Origin: Streptomyces sclerotialus
GTDB taxonomy: Bacteria; Actinomycetota; Actinomycetes; Streptomycetales; Streptomycetaceae
Direction of reading: 5' to 3'
Length of the DNA stretch: 64,000 nucleotides
Assembly (NCBI RefSeq): GCF_040907265.1
Contig: NZ_JBFOHP010000002.1
Span: forward strand, 3,930,501-3,994,500
Shown here: positions 16,895 through 25,584 of the stretch, piece by piece
How positions within the stretch are numbered: position 1 is the stretch's first letter
Layout of the letters: every line of letters begins with the position of its first letter
Made by a program: the position numbers and the translations under genes
The notes under the pieces: generated by a model
Databases searched by the model: none
The model's input: only the letters and a program-made list of their open reading frames with translations
Told to the model about the DNA's origin: nothing

Positions 16895-17671
16895 TCACCG
16901 ATTTCTGCTGGGTCGGCCGGCGTTGCCGCCGTCCTCCCCGCGCGCCGCACCGCCACCGTCACCGTTCCCGCGCGCCGCGCCGCCGAGCTCGCCCTCCCAG
17001 CGCCGGTACAGGCCGTGCGGCACTCCCGCGGCGTCCAGCGCCCGGCCCGCCACGAAGTCCACCAGGTCCTGGATGTGCGTCGCCCCCGCGTAGAACGCGG
17101 GCGAGGCCGGCAGCACCACGGCGCCCGCCTCGTCCAGGGCGACCAGGTGCTTGAGGGTCTGCCCGTTCAGCGGCGTCTCGCGCACCGCGACGACCAGCTT
17201 CCTGCGTTCCTTCAGCGTCACGCTCGCCGTCCGCTGCAGCAGGTCCTTCGACAGCCCCAGCGCCACCCCGGCCACGCACGCCGTGCTGGCCGGCACGATC
17301 AGCATGCCCTTGGCCGGGTACGAACCCGACGACGGGCCCGCCGCCAGGTCACCGGCCGGCCAGTGCCGCACGTCCGCCAGGTCCGCCTCGGTGACCGGAA
17401 AGGTGTCCGGTTTGCCGTCGGCCCCGCGCGCCAGCCACTCGCGCAGGTCGGCGCGCCAGTGCGCGTCCCGGAAGGAGATGCCGGTCTCGTCCAGCAGGGT
17501 CAGCCGCGAGGCCCGGCTCACCACCAGGTCCACGGCCTCGCCCGCGGCCAGCAGCCCGCGCAGCACGGACGCGGCGTACGGGGTCCCGGACGCGCCGGAG
17601 ATCCCGACGACCCACGGCCTGCGGCGGTCCGGGCCGGCGTGCTGACTGGTGACGTTGTGCGGCGGCTCCAC
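16895..17671 (-). CDS. ubiX: UbiX-family flavin prenyltransferase
   Basis: 258 aa from a GTG at 17671. The family begins at VVGISGASGTPYAASVLRGL; the flavin/phosphate site continues in VVSRASRLTL, and KGMLIVPASTACVAGVALGLSKDLLQRTASVTLKE has the UbiX core. It prenylates FMN to make the prFMN cofactor of UbiD-type decarboxylases, so it should serve the UbiD-like gene at 20373-21830. Longer starts back to 17806 would overlap the divergent rhomboid gene and encode unlikely sequence. The C-terminal Gly/Ala/Arg-rich tail is an extension of unknown role. Only weak ribosome-binding sequence precedes the chosen start. Confidence 0.9.
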   Translation of the reverse strand: MEPPHNVTSQHAGPDRRRPWVVGISGASGTPYAASVLRGLLAAGEAVDLVVSRASRLTLLDETGISFRDAHWRADLREWLARGADGKPDTFPVTEADLADVRHWPAGDLAAGPSSGSYPAKGMLIVPASTACVAGVALGLSKDLLQRTASVTLKERRKLVVAVRETPLNGQTLKHLVALDEAGAVVLPASPAFYAGATHIQDLVDFVAGRALDAAGVPHGLYRRWEGELGGAARGNGDGGGAARGEDGGNAGRPSRNR

Positions 17672-17796
17672 GGCACCGAGCCTATCCGGCGGAACCAGAA
17701 GCACCGTCACAGCCGTTGTTGCTTGTGAGCTCGTGCGGCCGTGCCGGCCGCACGCACTCGGGCGGACGCCCCGGCGCACAGGTGAGGAGGGCCGAC

Positions 17797-18381
17797 ATGG
17801 GAGCACGCGCCAAGCCCGCCGCGCTGCTGGTGCTGGCCTGGGTCGGAGTGCTGTGGGTCCTGGAGGCGGTGGACACCGCCGGTGACCACGCCCTGGACAC
17901 CTTCGGCATCCGCCCGCGCGAGCTGGGCGAGCTGATCGACGTGGTCCCCGCGACCGCCGTCCACTTCGGCTTCGCCCATCTGATGGCCAACACCCTCCCG
18001 CTGCTCGTGCTCGGCTTCCTGGCCGCTCTCCGCTCCGGCATCCGCAGACTGGCCGGCGTGGCGCTGCTCATCGCCGTCGTCAGCGGCCTGGGCGTCTGGC
18101 TGATATCGCCGCCGGGGAGCAATACCGCGGGCGTCTCCGGCGTGATCTTCGGGCTCTTCGGCTACCTCGTCGTGCGCGGATTCATCGAGCGCAAGGCCCT
18201 GGACATCGCCATCGGTGTGCTCGTCGCGGTCCTGTACGGCTCGATCCTGTGGGGCGCGCTCCCGGCCGCGGACGGCATCAGCTGGCAGGCGCACTTCTTC
18301 GGGCTCGTCGGCGGAGTGCTGGCCGCCTTCGTCTTCCGGGTGCGGACTCCAGGCCTCCGGTCCGCGGGCCACGTCCCGTAG
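17797..18381 (+). CDS. Rhomboid-family intramembrane serine protease
   Basis: 194 aa with about six membrane helices. Rhomboid hallmarks: FGFAHLMANTLPLLVLG (the HxxxN element), catalytic Ser in GVSGVIFGLFGYL, and catalytic His in WQAHFFGLVGG. It would cleave membrane proteins within the bilayer; no substrate can be named. GAGGAGG lies 7 bases before the ATG at 17797, which rules out the longer in-frame start at 17716. It is divergent from ubiX and upstream of the DUF4870 gene. Confidence 0.92.
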   Translation: MGARAKPAALLVLAWVGVLWVLEAVDTAGDHALDTFGIRPRELGELIDVVPATAVHFGFAHLMANTLPLLVLGFLAALRSGIRRLAGVALLIAVVSGLGVWLISPPGSNTAGVSGVIFGLFGYLVVRGFIERKALDIAIGVLVAVLYGSILWGALPAADGISWQAHFFGLVGGVLAAFVFRVRTPGLRSAGHVP

Positions 18382-18474
18382 TCTCGCCTGCACGCGGACG
18401 CGCCGGTCTACGCCGCGCGCCGCCTGAGTCCAGCGCTTCACGCGCGAGAGCTACGTCATCGGGGGGATCAGCCC

Positions 18475-19173
18475 ATGGTCGAATTCGACAAGTCAGCATC
18501 CGAACCGCCGCAGGACGGTCAGCAGCAACCGGGCCAGCAGCAGCCGCCGCAGGGCGGCGCGCCGGGGGCCGCTCCCGGGTACGGCCAGCAGCCGTACGGC
18601 GCCGCGCCCGGCGGCCAGCCGTACGGCGCGTACGTCCCCGGCGCGGGGCAGCCGCACCAGCCGTACGGCGCCCCCGGCGCTCCCGGCGCCCCCGGCTGGG
18701 GCGGCCAGCCCGGGTACGGCTACGCGCAGCCCCGCCCCTCGTCCAACGCCGCGATGTGGGCGCACCTCGGCGCGCTGCTCACGGTCTTCGTCGGCACGGG
18801 CATGTGCTGCATCGGCATGGTCTGCGGCTGGATCGCCCCGCTCTGCATCCGGAACAACGGGCAGAACGGCCAGGACCCGTACACCCGCCACCACGCCACC
18901 CAGGGGATGAACTACGGCATCACCCAGGCGGTCATGGCGGTGCTCACCGGCATCCTCTACTTCGTCGTGGTGGTCGGCGGCGCCGTGTCCGCCGACTCCG
19001 GGACGGGCGACCCGGGGGCCGGGTTCTTCATCCCCCTGATCATCTACCTCGTGGTCTTCGGCGCGTACTGGATCACCACGCTGGTCTTCGGCATCATCGG
19101 CACGGTGAAGGCCAACAGCGGCGAGATGTGGTCCTACCCGAAGTTCGTGGCCTGGCGCTTCGTCAAGAACTGA
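18475..19173 (+). CDS. DUF4870 (Tic20-like) membrane protein with Gln/Pro/Tyr/Gly-rich N-terminus
   Basis: 232 aa. The first 95 residues are low-complexity, rich in QPYG repeats, and probably disordered in the cytoplasm. The rest is the DUF4870 domain with four helices (WAHLGALLTVFVGTGMCCIG, QAVMAVLTGILYFVVVV, FFIPLIIYLVVFGAYWIT and the end). DPYTRHHATQGMNY is the family's characteristic soluble stretch. Function unknown. A very strong terminator follows, so it ends a transcript, possibly shared with the rhomboid gene 94 bases upstream. Confidence 0.9.
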   Translation: MVEFDKSASEPPQDGQQQPGQQQPPQGGAPGAAPGYGQQPYGAAPGGQPYGAYVPGAGQPHQPYGAPGAPGAPGWGGQPGYGYAQPRPSSNAAMWAHLGALLTVFVGTGMCCIGMVCGWIAPLCIRNNGQNGQDPYTRHHATQGMNYGITQAVMAVLTGILYFVVVVGGAVSADSGTGDPGAGFFIPLIIYLVVFGAYWITTLVFGIIGTVKANSGEMWSYPKFVAWRFVKN

Positions 19174-19190
19174 GCGCCCGCCGACACGCG

Positions 19191-19226
19191 GAAGGGGCCG
19201 GTACCCAGGCGGGTACCGGCCCCTTC
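19191..19226 (+). terminator. Strong terminator after the DUF4870 gene
   Basis: GAAGGGGCCGGTACC (19191-19205) pairs perfectly with GGTACCGGCCCCTTC (19212-19226), a 15-bp stem with a 6-base loop. Confidence 0.88.
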
Positions 19227-19239
19227 CCGGTGCTCACTC

Positions 19240-19470
19240 GCCGGTCAGAGCCTGTGTCATCACCCTGGTCGGATCAGCGAACGTCGTCCGGTGCGTGCGA
19301 TCGCAAGGCGCGGGACGGCCCTCGAGGGGCACCTCCCTGGCCCTCAAGGCCTTGGGGGAGGAGCTACCAGGGCCTTTCGGCAACGCCGCGAGGACGGGGT
19401 CTCCCCTGCTCGAGCGAAGCCGAGGGGGGAGTGCCAGGCGGCGGGCGCCCGGCCGGGGTGAGGACACCGG
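19240..19470. repeat. Non-coding stretch resembling a dispersed Streptomyces repeat
   Basis: This gap holds no gene. It includes a GCGATCGC palindrome in GTGCGTGCGATCGCAAGG and the string GCTCGAGCGAAGCCGAGG preceded by GTCTCCCCT. Such strings, by memory, recur between genes in many Streptomyces genomes and look like remnants of a small mobile repeat. No terminal repeats or open frame could be fixed. Confidence 0.4.
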
Positions 19471-19473
19471 CTC

Positions 19474-20376
19474 TCACGGCGTCAGCCCGCGCACGAGCAG
19501 GTCCAGCAGCGCGCAGACGAACAGCGCTATGCCGATGAAGCCGTTGACGCTGAAGAAGGCGCGGTTCAGGCGGGACAGGTCGTTCGGGCGGACGATCGTG
19601 TGTTCGTACAGGAAAGCGCCCGCGACGATCACCAGGCCGAGCCAGAAGAACACCCCGGCACCGGTGGCCAGCGCGAACCAGACGAACAGCGCCGTGGTGA
19701 CCGTGTGGCAGACGCGGGCGCCCCAGATGGCGGCGGGGATGCCGAAGCGGGCCGGTACGGACTTCACGCCGACCTCGCGGTCGGTCTCGACGTCCTGGCA
19801 GGCGTAGATCAGGTCGAAGCCACCGATCCAGATGCCCACCGCGAAACCGAGGATCACCGCCTCCCAGGACCACTCGCCGGTGATCGCCAGCCAGCCGCCG
19901 ACCGGGCCCATGGCCTGGGCGAGGCCGAGGATGGCCTGCGGGAAGTTCGTGAACCGCTTGCCGTACGGATAGACCACCATCGGGATCACCGCGACGGGGG
20001 CCAGGGCCAGGCACAGCGGGTTGAGCAGCGCGGCAGCGGCGAGGAAGACGACGACGGCGACCAGCGCGCCCGTCCAGGCGTGCTTCACCGACATCGCGCC
20101 GGTGACCAGCTCGCGGTGGGCGGTGCGCGGGTTGCGGGCGTCGATCTCGCGGTCGATGATCCGGTTCGCGGCCATGGCGAAGGTGCGCAGGCCCACCATC
20201 GCGACGGTGACGAGCAGCAGCTCCCACCAGTGGACGGACCCGTCCACCTGGAACATCGCGGTCAGCGCCGCGATGTACGCGAAGGGCAGCGCGAACACCG
20301 AGTGCTCGATCATGACAAGGCGCAGGAAGGCCTTGGTACGGCCTGGTTGCGGAATGGCTGCGGAGGCGCTGCTCAC
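19474..20376 (-). CDS. mqnP: UbiA-family prenyltransferase MqnP of menaquinone synthesis
   Basis: 300 aa, about eight membrane helices. The two Asp-rich prenyl-diphosphate motifs are present: NRIIDREIDARN and DVETDREVG. It attaches a polyprenyl chain to the futalosine-derived dihydroxynaphthoate at the membrane. The GTG at 20376 has AAGGAG 8 bases upstream and overlaps the stop of the UbiD-like gene by four bases (GTGA), so translation is coupled; longer in-frame starts lie inside that gene and are rejected. The pairing of UbiA- and UbiD-like genes near ubiX is the conserved late futalosine set. Confidence 0.92.
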   Translation of the reverse strand: MSSASAAIPQPGRTKAFLRLVMIEHSVFALPFAYIAALTAMFQVDGSVHWWELLLVTVAMVGLRTFAMAANRIIDREIDARNPRTAHRELVTGAMSVKHAWTGALVAVVVFLAAAALLNPLCLALAPVAVIPMVVYPYGKRFTNFPQAILGLAQAMGPVGGWLAITGEWSWEAVILGFAVGIWIGGFDLIYACQDVETDREVGVKSVPARFGIPAAIWGARVCHTVTTALFVWFALATGAGVFFWLGLVIVAGAFLYEHTIVRPNDLSRLNRAFFSVNGFIGIALFVCALLDLLVRGLTP

Positions 20377-21830
20377 AGGCCGTACTCCTTCCATCGGCGG
20401 GTGACCTTCTCGGCGGTGGCCGGGTCGGAATCGACCATCTCCGGCCAGCCGCCGTCGCGGGTGTACCCCTCCTCGGGCCACTTCGCGGTGGCGTCGATCC
20501 CGGCCTTGCCGCCCCAGAACTGCTGGTACGAGGCGTGGTCCAGATGGTCGACCGGGCCCTCGACGACGGTCAGGTCGCGGGCGTAGTCGGTGTTGCCCAG
20601 CGCCCGCCAGGCCACCTCGTGGTAGTCGTGCACGTCGCAGTCGGCGTCGACCACCACGATCAGCTTGGTCAGGGACATCATGTGCGCGCCCCAGATGGCG
20701 TGCATGACCTTCTGCGCGTGCTTGGGGTACTTCTTGTCGATCGAGACGATCGCGCAGTTGTGGAAGCCCCCGGACTCCGGCAGGTGGTAGTCCACGATGT
20801 CCGGGATGATGATCTTGAGCAGCGGGAGGAAGAACCGCTCCGTGGCCCGGCCCAGCGGCCCGTCCTCCGTCGGCGGCCGGCCGACCACGATCGACTGGAG
20901 CAGCGGACGCTTGCGCATCGTGACGCAGTCGATGGTCAGTGCCGGGAAGTCCTCCTGCGGCGTGTAGAAGCCGGTGTGGTCCCCGAAGGGCCCCTCGGGC
21001 CGCATCTCGCCCGGCTCCAGCCAGCCCTCCAGGACCACCTCGGCGTTGGCCGGGACCTGGAGCGGCACGGTCTTGCAGTCGACCATCTCGATCCGCTTGC
21101 CCTGCACGAAGCCCGCGAAGAGGTACTCGTCGATGTCACCGGGCAGCGGCGCGGTCGAGGCGTACGTCACGGCCGGCGGGCAGCCGAAGGCGATGGCGAC
21201 CGGCAGCTTCTCACCGCGCTTGGCGGCGACCTGGTAGTGGTTCCGGCTGTCCTTGTGGATCTGCCAGTGCATGCCGATGGTGCGCTTGTCGTGCCGCTGG
21301 AGGCGGTACAGACCGAGGTTGCGCACGCCCGTCTCGGGGTGCTTGGTGTGGGTCAGGCCCAGATTGAAGAACGAGCCGCCGTCCTCGGGCCAGGTGAACA
21401 GGGCCGGCAGCCGGTCCAGGTCCACCTCGTCGCCCTGGAGGACCACTTCCTGCACGGGCGCGTCGTCGGCCTTCACCTTGCGCGGCGGGACGTGCGTCAT
21501 GTTCGCGAGCTTGCCGAACGCCTCGCGGATGCCGACGAAGCCCTGCGGCAGCTCGGGCTTGAGCAGGCCGCCGATCGTGCTGCTGATCTCGTCGTACGAC
21601 TTCAGGCCGAGCGCCTTCAGCAGGCGGCGGTCGGTGCCGTAGACGTTCATGGCCAGCGGCATCGCCGAGCCCTTGACGTTCTCGAAGAGGAGCGCCGGAC
21701 CGCCGGCCTTCTGCACCCGGTCGACGATCTCCCCGACTTCCAGGTGCGGGTCGACCTCGGCCTTGATGCGCTTGAGGTCGCCTTCGCGGTCGAGCGCGCG
21801 CAGGAACGAGCGAAGATCGTCATAAGCCAT
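20373..21830 (-). CDS. UbiD-family menaquinone biosynthesis decarboxylase (MqnL-type)
   Basis: 485 aa. UbiD fold: [22 protein letters not shown] start, [17 protein letters not shown], the prFMN/Mn site region [24 protein letters not shown] stretch, and the catalytic Glu-Arg-Glu area [16 protein letters not shown]. It decarboxylates the 1,4-dihydroxy-6-naphthoate skeleton late in the pathway, using prenylated FMN from UbiX. It is translationally coupled to mqnP. The upstream region to the divergent gene at 21920 is only 89 bases. Confidence 0.92.
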   Translation of the reverse strand: MAYDDLRSFLRALDREGDLKRIKAEVDPHLEVGEIVDRVQKAGGPALLFENVKGSAMPLAMNVYGTDRRLLKALGLKSYDEISSTIGGLLKPELPQGFVGIREAFGKLANMTHVPPRKVKADDAPVQEVVLQGDEVDLDRLPALFTWPEDGGSFFNLGLTHTKHPETGVRNLGLYRLQRHDKRTIGMHWQIHKDSRNHYQVAAKRGEKLPVAIAFGCPPAVTYASTAPLPGDIDEYLFAGFVQGKRIEMVDCKTVPLQVPANAEVVLEGWLEPGEMRPEGPFGDHTGFYTPQEDFPALTIDCVTMRKRPLLQSIVVGRPPTEDGPLGRATERFFLPLLKIIIPDIVDYHLPESGGFHNCAIVSIDKKYPKHAQKVMHAIWGAHMMSLTKLIVVVDADCDVHDYHEVAWRALGNTDYARDLTVVEGPVDHLDHASYQQFWGGKAGIDATAKWPEEGYTRDGGWPEMVDSDPATAEKVTRRWKEYGL

Positions 21831-21919
21831 GCATCCCAGTATCCGGTACGCACTACCCTGGACTGGTCACTGGGGCCGCTCCGACCGGCCCGCCCGGCCA
21901 CTCCCAGGGGGAGCGACAC

Positions 21920-22363
21920 ATGCTGCGGGTGCTGATGATCCTGGTGCCGCTGGCACTGAGCATCTACGCGTTCATCGACTGCGTCACCACCGATGAGAAG
22001 CATGTGCGCCACATGCCGAAGCCGCTGTGGGCGATCCTCGTGCTGCTCTTCCCCCTCGTCGGGTCGGTGTCCTGGCTGATCGCCGGGAAGGACCGCGCCG
22101 CACAGGCCGCCGAGGGCGGCGGGCCCCGGCGCGCCCGTGGCGGCCGGGGCGGCTGGGTCGCGCCGGACGACAACCCCGAGTTCCTCCAGTCGCTGGCCGC
22201 GCAGGAGCGGGAGCAGCGCCGGGACGAGGACGAGGCGCTGCTCAAGGACTGGGAGGCGAACCTGAAGCGCCGCGAGGAGGAGCTGCGCCGCCGCGAGACC
22301 GGCGAGTCCGAGGAGCGCAGAGAGCCCGGCGAGCGCCGGGAGACCGGGGAGCGCGACGAGTGA
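21920..22363 (+). CDS. PLDc_N-domain membrane protein with charged coiled tail
   Basis: 147 aa. Two helices ([21 protein letters not shown] and [21 protein letters not shown]) make the PLDc_N fold, found alone in many actinobacteria and not itself an enzyme. A Gly/Arg-rich linker and a highly charged, probably helical C-terminus ([20 protein letters not shown] and on, residues about 95-147) follow. Its stop overlaps the GTG start of the deaminase by four bases, so the two are coupled. Confidence 0.88.
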   Translation: MLRVLMILVPLALSIYAFIDCVTTDEKHVRHMPKPLWAILVLLFPLVGSVSWLIAGKDRAAQAAEGGGPRRARGGRGGWVAPDDNPEFLQSLAAQEREQRRDEDEALLKDWEANLKRREEELRRRETGESEERREPGERRETGERDE

Positions 22364-22863
22364 GCGGCCCGGACACGTCCGCGATGCTGGCCACCGCGGT
22401 GGCCGAGGCCCGGGCCGGCCTGGCCTCCGGCGGCATCCCGATCGGCGCCGCGCTGTACGGCGCGGACGGCACGCTGCTGGGGCGGGGCCACAACCGCCGG
22501 GTGCAGGACGGCGACCCGTCGGTGCACGCGGAGACCGCCGCGTTCAGGGCCGCCGGGCGGCCGAGTAGCTGGAGCGCGCAGCGCTCTCCATCGGGGGCGG
22601 CGGTGGGAGACGGGCGGGCCTACAAGGGCACGACCATGGTCACCACGCTCTCGCCCTGCTGGTACTGCAGCGGGCTGGTGCGCCAGTTCGGGATCTCCCG
22701 GGTGGTGATCGGCGAGGCGGAGACGTTCCACGGCGGCCACGACTGGCTGGCCGAACACGGCGTGGAGGTCGTGGTGCTGGACGACCCGGAGTGCGTGGCG
22801 ATGATGCGCGGCTTCATCGCCGAGCGGCCGGAGCTGTGGCACGAGGACATCGGCGCGGACTGA
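22360..22863 (+). CDS. Nucleoside/cytosine deaminase with an unusual 20-residue insertion
   Basis: 167 aa, starting at the GTG that overlaps the preceding stop (GTGA). Zinc deaminase motifs are complete: HAE (residues 56-58, proton-shuttling Glu) and PCWYC (99-103). The spacing [24 protein letters not shown] is like yeast-type cytosine deaminases, so cytosine or a related base is the likely substrate. Residues 68-87, between the two motifs, encode a Ser/Gly/Arg-rich segment with atypical codons (AGT, TCT, CCA, GGA) that I do not recall in relatives. If it sits on a surface loop the enzyme may stay active. The phosphoesterase gene follows after 98 bases. Confidence 0.85.
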   Translation: MSGPDTSAMLATAVAEARAGLASGGIPIGAALYGADGTLLGRGHNRRVQDGDPSVHAETAAFRAAGRPSSWSAQRSPSGAAVGDGRAYKGTTMVTTLSPCWYCSGLVRQFGISRVVIGEAETFHGGHDWLAEHGVEVVVLDDPECVAMMRGFIAERPELWHEDIGAD

Positions 22864-22961
22864 CGGCACCCGGACAGACGGGCGGACGGCATCCGGCCGC
22901 CCGCGTGACGTTTCCCTGAGCCTCCGTCAGGAAGCGGCGCGCCCGTCCTAGGCTGCCAGCG

Positions 22962-24422
22962 ATGATCGACTTCGGACGCCGCCGGTCGCGGGCTTGCCCC
23001 GGGCACATGACCCGCCGCAGACTCCTCGGTTCCGCAGCGGGCGCGGTGGGCGGCGCCGCCGCGCTGTCGGTGCTGCCGCCGAGCGTGCGGAAGGCGGTCG
23101 CGGCCGGGCCGCCCCGGTACGGCTCGCCGGCGGACATCGAGCACGTCGTGCTGCTGATACAGGAGAACCGTTCGTTCGATCACTACTTCGGGACGCTGCG
23201 GGGCGTACGCGGCTTCGCGGACCCGGCGGCGCTCACCCTGTCCACGGGGCGCTCGGTCTTCCACCAGCCGGACGCGGCGAACCCGGACGGCTATCTGCTG
23301 CCGTTCCACCTGGACACCCGCAGGTCCAGCGCGCAGTCCATCCCCTCCACCAGCCACGCCCGGTCCGTGCAGCACGAGGCCTGGCACGGCGGCCGGATGG
23401 ACCGCTGGCTGCCCGCGCACCGCAAGGCGGACGGCCGGAACGGCCCGTACGTGATGGGGTACCACACCCGCGCGGACATCCCCTTCCACTTCGCGCTCGC
23501 CGAGGCCTTCACCCTCTGCGACCACTACTTCTGCTCGGTACTGGGACCGACCTGGCCGAACCGGCTGTACTGGATGACCGGCACCCTCGACCCCGGCGGC
23601 ACCCGGGGCGGCCCGGTCCTGAACAACACCGCTTCCCGGCCGTACCGCTGGACCACGTACGCCGAGCGGCTCCAGGCGGCCGGGGTGAGCTGGCGGGTCT
23701 ACCAGCAGGACGACGACTACGGCTGCAACCTGCTGGAACAGTTCAAGTCCTTCCGGGACGCCCGGCCCGGGGACGCGCTGTACGAGCGCGGGGTGCGGCC
23801 GCGGCCCGCCGGCACCTTCGAGGACGACGCCCGGAACGACCGGCTGCCGGCCGTCTCCTGGATCATCCCGACGGCGGCGGAGTCGGAGCACCCGGACTAC
23901 CTGCCGGCCGCCGGTGCCGCCTTCGTCGCGCGGACGGTCGAGGCCCTCGCCGACAACCCCAAGGTGTGGCGGAAGACCGTGTTGATCATGAACTACGACG
24001 AGAACGACGGGCTGTTCGACCACGTGCCGCCCCCGGTGGCGCCCGCCGGGACCGCGGACGAGTTCGTCGGCGGACTGCCCATCGGCGCGGGCTTCCGCGT
24101 CCCCTGCCTGATCGTCTCGCCGTGGACGGTGGGCGGCTGGGCCGCGGGCGACACCTTCGACCACACCTCCGTACTGCAGTTCCTGGAGCGCTTCACCGGC
24201 GTCGAGGAGCCGAACATCTCCGACTGGCGCCGCGCCACCTTCGGCGACCTGACCTCGGCCTTCGGCTTCGTCACCGCGCGGCGCCCACCCCGGCTGCCGA
24301 AGGACACCACCGCCCGGCTCGCGGCGGCGGTCAAGCAGATCACGACCCTGCCGGACCCCGTCCTCCCGGGCGCGGGCCAGACCCCGCCGCGCCAGGAACG
24401 CGGCGGCCGCAAGCGCCGCTGA
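22962..24422 (+). CDS. Secreted Tat-dependent phosphoesterase (phospholipase C / AcpA family)
   Basis: 486 aa. The N-terminus has TRRRLLGSAAGAVGGAAALS, a twin-arginine signal. The phosphoesterase domain follows: VVLLIQENRSFDHYFGTL (metal/nucleophile region with ENRSFDHYFG), GPTWPNRLYWMTG, and NYDENDGLFDHVPPP near the C-terminus. Relatives are non-haemolytic phospholipases C and acid phosphatases released to hydrolyse phospholipids, often under phosphate starvation. The start at 22962 has no clear ribosome-binding site; an ATG at 23007, just before the Arg cluster, is equally likely. No PHO box was seen. The gene is alone and convergent with ccsB. Confidence 0.93.
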   Translation: MIDFGRRRSRACPGHMTRRRLLGSAAGAVGGAAALSVLPPSVRKAVAAGPPRYGSPADIEHVVLLIQENRSFDHYFGTLRGVRGFADPAALTLSTGRSVFHQPDAANPDGYLLPFHLDTRRSSAQSIPSTSHARSVQHEAWHGGRMDRWLPAHRKADGRNGPYVMGYHTRADIPFHFALAEAFTLCDHYFCSVLGPTWPNRLYWMTGTLDPGGTRGGPVLNNTASRPYRWTTYAERLQAAGVSWRVYQQDDDYGCNLLEQFKSFRDARPGDALYERGVRPRPAGTFEDDARNDRLPAVSWIIPTAAESEHPDYLPAAGAAFVARTVEALADNPKVWRKTVLIMNYDENDGLFDHVPPPVAPAGTADEFVGGLPIGAGFRVPCLIVSPWTVGGWAAGDTFDHTSVLQFLERFTGVEEPNISDWRRATFGDLTSAFGFVTARRPPRLPKDTTARLAAAVKQITTLPDPVLPGAGQTPPRQERGGRKRR

Positions 24423-24495
24423 ACCGGCGCCCGAAACGGCCGCGGCGGGCCGGGGACGTGTCCCGGCCCGCCGCGGCTCACGGCTGTCGCCCCGG

Positions 24496-25584
24496 TCAGA
24501 CTCCGGCGTAGGAGTGCAGGCCGGTCACGAAGATGTTCACGCCGTAGTAGTTGAAGAGGTAGCAGGCGAAGGCGATCAGGGCCAGGTAGGCGGCCTTGCG
24601 GCCCTTCCAGCCGGCGGTGGCGCGGGCGTGCAGGTAGCAGGCGTACGCCACCCAGGTGATGAAGGACCAGACCTCCTTGGGGTCCCAGCCCCAGTAGCGG
24701 CCCCAGGCGGCCTCGGCCCAGATCGCACCCGCGATGATCGTGAACGTCCACAGCGGGAAGACGGTCGCGTTGATGCGGTAGGCGAACTTGTCGAGCGAGG
24801 CGGCCGCGGGCAGCCGCTCCAGCACGGACTTGGCGAAGGCGCCGGGCTGCTTGCCCGCGGGGTTCGCGAGCTTGGTCTCGTACCGGTCGCGGAAGAGGTA
24901 CAGCAGGGTGGCGACCGCGCCCATGTAGAGCACGGCGCCGGAGATGATCGCGCAGCTGACGTGGATCCACAGCCAGTAGGAGTGCAGCGCCGGGACGAGC
25001 TGGTCGCTGGCGGTGTAGAGGACCGAGACGGCGAGGCCGAGGTCGAGCAGGACCGTGGTGATCAGCGGCAGGCCGATCCAGCGGACGTTCTTCCTGGCGA
25101 GCAGCAGGATCAGGTACACGGCCACCGCGACCGCGGCGAAGGTCGTGGAGAACTCGTACATGTTGCCCCAGGGGGCACGCTCCACGGACAGGGCGCGGGA
25201 GACCACGCCGCCGACGTGGATCAGCCAGGCCAGCGTGGTCAGCGAGATGGCGATCCGGCCGTACAGGTCGCCCTTCTCGGTGCCGCCGTGCGCGCCGGGG
25301 CCGTCGGGCACGTCCCGGCTGCCGGCCGCCGAGCGGGTGACGACCTTGGGCCGGTCCAGTACGGCCGTGCCGCCGCCCTGGGCCTTGGACCGCACCGTGA
25401 CGGCGGGCGCCGCCGGTTTGTCCGCGGTGAGCGCGGCGGCCGTACGGGCCACCTTGCTGCGGCTGCCGAACACCCATTCCGCCATGTGCGCCAGGAACGC
25501 CAGGGTGTAGATCGCCATCGCCGAATAGATCAGCGTGTTGCTGGTACTGGCCAGGTTCTCGTTGGCCGCGGCCGCGAGGTTCAC
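24496..25584 (-). CDS. ccsB: Cytochrome c biogenesis protein CcsB (ResC)
   Basis: 362 aa membrane protein. The haem-handling WWD domain WGRYWGWDPKEVWSFITW, flanking histidines (WLIHVGG, SYWLWIHVS) and multiple helices identify System II CcsB. With ResB it moves haem across the membrane and ligates it to apocytochrome c outside. The N-terminal third has an extra cytoplasmic loop rich in Ala/Lys. The GTG start overlaps the resB stop by four bases. It is the last gene of resA-ccdA-resB-ccsB. Confidence 0.95.
   Translation of the reverse strand: MNLAAAANENLASTSNTLIYSAMAIYTLAFLAHMAEWVFGSRSKVARTAAALTADKPAAPAVTVRSKAQGGGTAVLDRPKVVTRSAAGSRDVPDGPGAHGGTEKGDLYGRIAISLTTLAWLIHVGGVVSRALSVERAPWGNMYEFSTTFAAVAVAVYLILLLARKNVRWIGLPLITTVLLDLGLAVSVLYTASDQLVPALHSYWLWIHVSCAIISGAVLYMGAVATLLYLFRDRYETKLANPAGKQPGAFAKSVLERLPAAASLDKFAYRINATVFPLWTFTIIAGAIWAEAAWGRYWGWDPKEVWSFITWVAYACYLHARATAGWKGRKAAYLALIAFACYLFNYYGVNIFVTGLHSYAGV

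Noticed and set aside
17672..17806. N-terminal extension of the UbiX-like protein to 17806
   Set aside because: It overlaps the start and ribosome-binding site of the divergent rhomboid gene and encodes unlikely sequence.
19240..19470. A transposase fragment in the repeat-like stretch
   Set aside because: No frame gives a transposase motif, and no terminal repeats could be defined.
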